Below, piece after piece: positions 21,905 through 27,580 of a DNA stretch of 27,580 nucleotides. A model generated the notes under the pieces. It worked only from the letters and a program-made list of their open reading frames with translations. It ran no database searches and was not told the origin of the DNA. How positions within the stretch are numbered: the first letter of the stretch is position 1; each line of letters starts with the position of its first letter. The translations under genes were made by a program, and so were the position numbers. Source of the stretch: Phaeoceros laevis (lineage: Eukaryota > Anthocerotophyta > Anthocerotopsida > Notothyladales); contig JBNGIQ010007704.1 in assembly GCA_049999765.1 (NCBI GenBank), positions 1 to 27,580 on the forward strand, written 5' to 3'.

Positions 21905-22649
21905 ATGGCGGGGCTGGACACGGCAGCTGCGGCCCGCCCCGCCATGACAGTGCGGGCATCAGCTGGCGAACCAATCGACAATCCCTTCGCGCACATGTCA
22001 AGCGCCTGGTCACCTCCTCCCCGCAGACGCTGGCCGGTGAAAACAGAGGTTGGACACTACACTCGTTCCCAGCTTGCCATGCCCCTTTCTGACATCCCTC
22101 CTCCGCTCTCTCTCCCTGCAGAGCAACGTGAGACGAGAGAATCGTAAGAAGCCGGACCCGCCCTGCCCTGTTTGCAGCGGGCTTGGCAAGGTGAAATGCC
22201 ACCGCTGCAATGGCAGAGGTTTCTCTTCTTCCTCCCAGCTGGAAATTCTTGAGAAATTCCGTGTGTTTGTATGTCTGTGTGTGCAGCAACAGCTGCCTGC
22301 TGGGCCGCTTCTAACAGACATCTTGCAATGATGCTACGACTCAGGTCGTACCAACCTGACGCACCTAGCGATGCTTCCAAAAGGAGAGTGGCCCAAGTGG
22401 TAAGCATCCATTTTGGCTTGCCCGGCTGTGTTGATAGCCGAGATGGATTACAGGGTGGCGGATCGTGAACGGATTCCACGGTGTGTGCTTTGGTGGTGTC
22501 TATGTAGGTGCTGGGATTGCCATGGCTGCGGCATGAGCTACTGCAGCAGATGCCTTGGATCAGGGGAAAGAAGGGGAATCATCGGCTTCCACTTACCAGA
22601 CAATGAACCACGTGTTGACGAATCTACGAAGACACGAAGCCAGAACTGA
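21905..22649 (+). CDS. DnaJ-type (CxxCxGxG)4 zinc-finger protein, BSD2-like
   Basis: Four exons (21905-22036, 22122-22218, 22345-22399, 22508-22649) total 426 nt, 141 residues. Four zinc-binding motifs are intact: CPVCSGLG (59-66), CHRCNGRG (70-77), CWDCHGCG (96-103) and CSRCLGSG (107-114). The HLAMLPKGEWPKW segment between the two pairs is a hallmark of a conserved plant subgroup of DnaJ cysteine-rich-domain proteins. There is no J domain. Relatives such as BSD2 act in the chloroplast stroma as assembly chaperones or zinc-dependent redox factors (BSD2 itself in Rubisco assembly). Which partner this one serves is unknown. Residues 1-44 are Ala/Arg/Ser-containing and acid-poor at the start, compatible with a short transit peptide. 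The ATG at 21905 is the first in frame. The final 20 residues after GFHL are hydrophilic and not conserved. Confidence 0.87.
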
Positions 22650-23129
22650 CTTTCTGATGTTTGAGCGACTATATACTAAAACTGGCGTACAGAGCTCGGT
22701 GCACGATCTAGTGGGAGGTTAAATTCCTTCACGAACACAATAGTTGCTGACCGCATCTGTAGAAGAATGAGAAGAGTGTCTTTCGCGTGCTGTAGAAGAA
22801 GGAGAAGCGTGTCTTTCGCGTGCTTGGCAAGGCATATGTGCCCCATCCGGTAGCTTTGAGGTAGAAAATCGTCGCCTAGAAAATCGAGATTGCCTCGCTA
22901 GGCTAGTTCTCACCCTAGAGTTACACAAAAAAAAGGTTATCACCCTAGCGAGAAACTTCTGTGTTTGAAGTCAAAGTGTCCCACCCATAGTATCATGTTA
23001 AGCACGTCCGCACTCAATAGGATGCCGTCTTGTATGACACTGGAGGCGGGACACTGGAACTCAATTCAGCAATTCAGCGATGGACAGTCCAAGATCGGAC
23101 AAATAGAATTTAATTGTATGAGGGACTAA
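22650..23129. other. convergent 3' intergenic region with short repeats
   Basis: This 480-bp spacer lies between the stop codon of the DnaJ-like gene and that of the RRM gene. It holds the 33-bp tandem repeat listed separately and small echoes such as TAGAAAATCG (twice near 22860-22885) and CACCCTAG (twice near 22910-22945). No coding potential was recognised; it should contain both 3'UTRs. Confidence 0.5.
22758..22823. repeat. 33-bp tandem direct repeat, two copies
   Basis: Copies at 22758-22790 and 22791-22823 begin TGTAGAAGAA and end GTCTTTCGCGTGC, differing at two positions. They abut exactly, so this is a recent local duplication, probably within or just beyond the 3'UTR of the DnaJ-like gene. 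Confidence 0.9.
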
Positions 23130-26100
23130 TTAGGACATGTTCACTTTGATGACAGAACCAGCTAATTGGGACCCATTCAGAACAGTCGCTGCTTGTCGGG
23201 CCTCCTCCTGCAACATCAGTTTATGCAGACTTGTAAGTTTCCGTGATCTGACACTTAGTAACCTCAGATGCCAAACGTTTTGGCATTAAACTATCAACTG
23301 GAGCATGGCTGGCTAGTGATGATACCTCGGTGGCAAATGATACGAATCCAAAGCCCCTGGACTCCCCAGTGTTGTAGTCCGCAATGACCTGTCAATCAAT
23401 TCAGGGGTTGTAAGGGCAACTCTTTTCCAAGTTACTGAGAACTCGCAAGTCAAAGAAGTACCTTGGTTTGGACAACTGTGCCGTATTCCTTGAAAACAGC
23501 GAGCAATTCCTCTTTTGTCACTGCTTTGTCCAAATTACCGACATACAGCTGATATCCCGACCGCCCTGTCTGAGCTTCTGGCCTTGCCATCTTTGTAGGA
23601 TTGACCACAGCTTCCCGGACCTAGAGAAAGCATGTTAACTATTTGCTGCAAGAGGACGATGTTGAGGACAAAGGAGCTTCCTTACCATTAAAGTTCTTCC
23701 CAGGATGGGCTTCTCATGTAGGTTCTCAATTGCTGCCTTGGCCCCTTCAGCGGACTCCATTTCCACAAATGCAATCCCCCTGTGCCGACCTACAACTTCC
23801 TGATCAAGGCACATGGCAACCAGTTCAGATTCTGATAAAGCAGGCTACCCACTTTTTCGTAGCTGACATAGCTCGAGAAAAGCTAACCTTGCCATTTTTT
23901 GTTCTAAATGGAACAATCTGCAGCTCCTTCACAGTCCCGTACCTCCCAAACAACTTTGTCAGTGCTGCAAGGCACCATACAGCACAGTCAGACACAAGAT
24001 ACCGTAAACAAGACACAAACCTCATCTATGAATCAGTGCATACCATCTCTTAGCTCCTCGCGCGTAAGATCGAAGGGCATTCCTGCAACGTAAACCTTAC
24101 AGGGATTTATAGTCTCCTTAGACTTTCCAAGTTCCAGTTCAGCGCCTTGCCGCACCTCCGTGACGACTGGCAGCCTGGAGGGGTCCGGGGATCCTACAAC
24201 ACGTGGGTCATCTTTGGTGGGAACAGAACTGGTTTCAGGAGGGGAGGCATCGGAAATTGCTGGTGCAACAACCAATGTGGCTCCGTCTTCCTTCTCTTCT
24301 GTTTGTAGAACAGCCAATTCTTCTACATCTGAGGTTGCTGTTATTTCCTTGAGAACATGGTTGACTGATACTGCCTCAACAGCTGCTACATCATCCTGTT
24401 CACCGTTTGGTTCCTCAGGTGATGATTCTTCCAGACCCAAAGCTGACGTTGTCTCTGAAGCTATTACATCAAAAACTGCTGCCTCTGAAGTGTCCACTTC
24501 CAACGCTTCAGGAGTGGAGACATCGGAAACTGCTGGTGCAACCATCAATGTGGCTTCGTCTTCCTTCTCTTCTGTTTGTAGAACAGCCAATTGTTGTAGA
24601 ACAGCCAATTGTTCTACATCTGACGGTGTTGTCATCTCCTTGAGAACATGGTTGACTGATACTGCCTCAAGGGCTGCTACTTCCTGTTCACCATTTGGTT
24701 CCTCAGGTGATGATTCTTCCAGACCCAAAACTGATGTCTCTGAAACTGTTCCATCCAAAGCTGCTCTCTCTGACGAGTTCACTTCCAACGCTCCTGCCTC
24801 CGCAGTGGAGGTCTCCTCTTCTACTGCACCTTCTGGTACAGCAACGGAAGCTTCGTCAGCACCTGCGCCAACGGGAGACAATTTCTCTGGAGGAGTCTCC
24901 TGTTCCCGGGGAATGGTTGCAATGTCGGGCACGGAAGTTCCCCCTTCCACATCTGCGTCCGCAACTGGCAGATCCTGAACGGCTTCTGCAACCAATGCCA
25001 GTGCCGGAGGCTCAATGGCGAGTTCCACCTCCTCTGCTTCTACAGTCCCTCCACCTTCTACGCCAGGGCTACTGGGGATGGCTTCCTCCGCAGAAAGTTC
25101 CCATGGCGTCTCAATGGCTGTTCGCACTTCTGCCAATGCTGGCTCGACATCAACGTCGTCATCCGGTAGCACGTAGACATTTTCCCCCGCACCCAAACCT
25201 GCCGGTAGGTCCTGGTCCAATGCAGCGGGCTCTTGCTGCTCCTCTGATCTCAAAGACAACCCGACCTCGACAGTAAGCGCCGCCGCAATGCTGCCAATGT
25301 CATCTCCATCTACTGGATCGCTAGGCAAATTTGACTCTGCAGGAAATTCTCCCCGCCTGCCTTCGGCCTCCTCGATAGCAGGACTCAAAGTGGATGTGAT
25401 ATCGGCAGGAGGATCTGAAGGTGTGGCTTCTGGCTCAAAAACAACTCTGTCATCCGGTCCCGCAATCAACTGGTCCTCTCCAGCTGATGCCTCGAGGGCA
25501 ACCTCAAGCTCCGTTGAGCCTGAGAGCAACTCTGTCTCGGCTAGACGTTCATCTTGCTTCTCTGCCTCGGTGGCAGCACCAAGTTCCGCAACGCCTGAAG
25601 ACGACAGCTCAGTCTCAGCTAGGACTTCTTCTTGCTTCTCCTCTACTTCTTCGGTGCTATCTACAGAAGATGTAACGGACTCCAAAATTGCTGGTTCTGA
25701 GGGTGTTGCTTCTTCCGGTGCGGGCCGAGTATCAACTTCGTCACCCGATAAAGCGTCGGAGTCATCCACACTCAAACTAGCTGATGTAGCCGCTTCCAAG
25801 GGCACTCCATCCTCAAGAGGTAATGTGGGGGCGTTTAAGCTTCCACCATCCTCTGCGGCCGCCTCTACTTCGGAAATTTCCTTCCTTGCCGCTACATCTA
25901 CAATTCCCAATGCATCCGAAAGGTTGTCCCCAGCCGGGGCCGTTCCCTCTTCCACAAATGCAGGTTCCTCCAAAACCAATCCGGCCTTGACATCTTCCGT
26001 GCTAACCTCCCCTCCACTTCCCGGTTGCTCCTCATCCTTGGGATCCAGACTAACCGGTCCATGCTGCGCCTCGTACTCCAGCAGATCAAACCAAAATGAG

Positions 26101-26366
26101 GCAGGACTGTAACCTCTGGCCCCTTCCGCCTCTCCAGCGTCCAGTAATGCAGCGTCCACCCCCTCCGAGACCAGAGCAACCACGGCTGGAGACTTGGCCA
26201 CAGATCCCACCCTTCCAGCTGCTGTTGCCGCGCTCAGGGCGAGCCCCATCAGCCCGCCCCATGCACCTGCCGCCCCTGGAGGAGCCCTGAGCCTGCTCTT
26301 GGCCGCTCCAGGCACTGCGGCTGGGCAGGCGGGCACCGCAAGCGCTGCAGCGCGGGCCATCTCCAT
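23130..26366 (-). CDS. two-RRM chloroplast-type RNA-binding protein (cp31/cp29-like) with giant acidic N-terminus
   Basis: Six exons (26366-24044, 23964-23888, 23799-23686, 23620-23462, 23388-23326, 23207-23130) total 2814 nt, 937 residues. The first about 45 residues are Ala/Arg/Pro-rich and transit-peptide-like. Residues about 90-750 are acidic and rich in Glu, Ala, Ser, Val and Pro, with no domain. RRM1 follows (RNP2 VYVAGM at 758-763, RNP1 HRGIAFVE at 806-813), then RRM2 (RNP2 LYVGNL at 863-868, RNP1 RGFGFVSF at 902-909), ending two residues after KVNMS's core. Two C-terminal RRMs after an acidic region is the plan of chloroplast ribonucleoproteins cp28-cp33, which stabilise and help edit plastid mRNAs, but those are about 300 residues long. 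RRM1's RNP1 has Ile-Ala in place of the usual Phe-Gly/Ala-Phe pattern. Plastid location and RNA binding are inferred. An internal tandem duplication lies at 24240-24744. Confidence 0.85.
24240..24744 (-). repeat. in-frame tandem duplication in the acidic region of the RRM protein
   Basis: Two strongly similar segments, about 24240-24459 and 24511-24744, encode near-identical peptides containing GLEESSPEEPNGEQ, AVSVNHVLKE and LAVLQTEEKED, spaced by about 285-290 bp. High nucleotide identity indicates a recent duplication within exon 1 that kept the frame. Confidence 0.9.
24576..24611 (-). repeat. 18-bp perfect tandem repeat inside one duplicated copy
   Basis: TTGTAGAACAGCCAATTG occurs twice in direct succession (24576-24593, 24594-24611), adding six residues (giving LAVLQQLAVLQ) to one copy of the larger duplication and not the other. 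It arose after or within the larger duplication. Confidence 0.92.
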
Positions 26367-26852
26367 CGCTGCGGAATCAACTCTAACTTCGAAAATGCCT
26401 GCATCACGAACACCGCAGAAAACATTCAGAACGGATATGCAGATAACAGACCAGCTCCTTAGCCAATACTACTAGTGCACTTGCCTCATAGCCTGCTCCA
26501 GGTGAAAGCCTCGTCTTGTCCCATTGAAGGTGTAGATGTAGACTACACGACTCCACCGTGATGTTCACCTGACACCCTTATCCACCGGTTGCAGAAAAGT
26601 CCTGAGGATTGCACACCGCTGGCAGAAATGCGGGGCTCCGGACACTGGCTCCGGGATTTCATTGGATGAAGACCCGAAAAGTGGTTGCGATGTTTTGATC
26701 ATGATCCGTTCGGCTATCAGTGCTTTCTCCTAGGTTCTGATTCGAGTGGACAACATAATGACAAGCAAGAGTGATTATATAAGTGGAGAGAGGTTGACAA
26801 TCCAATACACGGGCACAATTTCGTGGCACAGAAAAAATTGGTGCGGTAAGCC
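26367..26852. promoter_or_regulatory. spacer between TIC62-like 3' end and RRM gene start
   Basis: This 486-bp region lies between two genes on the same (minus) strand. It must contain the 3'UTR of the TIC62-like gene and the promoter and 5'UTR of the RRM gene. No TATA box or other element was confidently recognised. Short open frames in it match nothing. Confidence 0.45.
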
Positions 26853-27580
26853 TCAGAAATGGGAAGTAATGGCCTTGTTATTCATCACAACAGCGGGAGG
26901 TCGTGGAGTTGGGGAAGCAGGAGGCTTCAAATCCGGAAATCTGCAGTCGGAAGCAAACAGTTTCATCGTTAGCAGAGAACATACGTACATACGTGACACT
27001 TTGCTGAAGGACTGGAGCAAGGGCACAGACGACCTTGTGAAGGGTGACTGGGGTTTGAGGGGGATCCATGGCAAGGACGCCACTACTTTTGGCTCTGGAG
27101 GTGTAGGTTCCGGTACTACTGGTACAATAGGCGTTTCAACTTCTGCTGGTGCTGGAGATTTCACCACCACTTCCTCCTGCTTGGCAACCGGAATCTTGAC
27201 AGGGGGGCTGGGGGTAGGAGAGCCTGGAGGCTTCAGATCAGGATACCTGCATTGCCAACACACTGCTTGTTGGAATTAAGAACGAAGACCAAAAGAACAA
27301 AGCTGGAGATGAGTAAATTCTTGAAATGCCAGCAAACCTTGCAAAGGGGGACTGAGGTGTTGGAGGAATATATGGCCCTGCTGCTGTCTCTGGTTTCACC
27401 GCCGGTGTCTCAATTGGCTGCACCACGGCTGGCTCCTCCAGCACCAAACTGGCAGTGATCTCTGCCGGTGCAACTTCTGCAGGTGATGGCTCAGGAACTA
27501 CTGCCGGCGTCTCCGGCTCCCCTAGGCCTGGTCCTGCTGCTGTCTCTGGCTCCACCGCCGGTGTCTCAATTGGCTGCACC
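26853..27580 (-). CDS. TIC62-like protein, C-terminal FNR-binding repeat region (partial, runs off the right edge)
   Basis: The last three exons are visible: 27580-27338 (open to the edge), 27246-27034 and 26940-26853. Translation shows the FNR-recruiting Ser/Pro motif twice, split by introns: TPQSPFAR + YPDLKPPGSPTPSPP, and KPQSPFTR + FPDLKPPASPTPRPP. Linkers are rich in Pro, Glu, Val and Ala. This motif is known from the C-terminus of TIC62 and from TROL, where it binds ferredoxin-NADP+ reductase at thylakoid and envelope membranes. TIC62 carries several copies and an N-terminal NAD(P)-binding Rossmann domain, which would lie outside the window; TROL usually has one copy and a rhodanese domain. 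Two copies in view favour TIC62. The reading frame ends 13 residues after the last motif. Both introns are phase 2. Confidence 0.83.
27380..27580 (-). repeat. 156-bp-period repeat in the TIC62-like linker
   Basis: Segments 27380-27424 and 27536-27580 are nearly identical over 45 bp (two mismatches), exactly 156 bp (52 codons) apart, and encode QPIETPAV(K/E)PETAAGP. The window edge cuts the second copy, so more units may follow. The period is in frame, consistent with expansion of the linker before the FNR motif. Confidence 0.85.

Noticed and set aside
24160-26112. Long plus-strand Ser/Thr-rich open frames (272 and 274 codons)
   Set aside because: Antisense of the acidic Glu/Ala/Ser-rich exon of the RRM protein; the composition mirrors that exon and the minus-strand frame continues into intact RRMs.

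Overview
This window reads as nuclear DNA of a seedless land plant. Genes are split by short GT-AG introns (about 60 to 170 bp). Several products are nuclear-encoded plastid proteins, which points to a plant. A CFAP157/BBOF1-like coiled-coil gene points to a lineage that still makes flagellated sperm (bryophyte, lycophyte or fern). Eight genes in 27.6 kb with short introns suits a compact genome such as a hornwort or Selaginella; the species cannot be fixed from sequence alone. All exon models below were built by hand from splice sites, reading frame and family similarity, without transcript data. Each complete model sums to a whole number of codons.

Layout. 1-0.8 kb: a STIG1-type secreted Cys-rich protein (+). 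0.8-3.4 kb: a non-coding, partly AT-rich stretch. 3.4-5.7 kb: a 10-exon glutamine-synthetase-fold enzyme of bacterial type (-). 6.3-9.6 kb: the RNA polymerase III subunit RPC3/C82 in 14 exons (-), interrupted by a 100-N assembly gap in exon 4. 9.9-12.6 kb: an 11-exon CFAP157/BBOF1-like ciliary coiled-coil protein (+), head to head with RPC3. 13.2-17.8 kb: a very long coiled-coil protein of unknown function with one 3.9-kb exon (-). 17.8-20.3 kb: no convincing gene. 20.3-21.8 kb: a P-class PPR protein resembling PPR5/EMB2453 (-). 21.9-22.6 kb: a small DnaJ-type zinc-finger protein resembling BSD2 (+), head to head with the PPR gene only 122 bp away. 23.1-26.4 kb: a two-RRM protein of the chloroplast cp31/cp29 type with a giant acidic N-terminal region (-). 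26.9 kb to the right edge: the C-terminal end of a TIC62-like protein with FNR-binding Ser/Pro repeats (-).

The right-hand 7.5 kb therefore holds four consecutive genes whose relatives act in the chloroplast: tRNA-intron RNA binding, protein assembly, mRNA binding, and FNR anchoring. Whether this clustering means anything is unknown. I found no transposon with recognisable coding capacity, no rRNA or tRNA gene and no CRISPR array. The more unusual points are a probable GC-AG intron in the glutamine-synthetase-like gene, a repeat-per-exon design in the TIC62-like gene with introns cutting the FNR motif at the same place, the 750-residue acidic extension with an internal tandem duplication in the RRM protein, and a bacterial-type glutamine synthetase homologue carrying nine introns.
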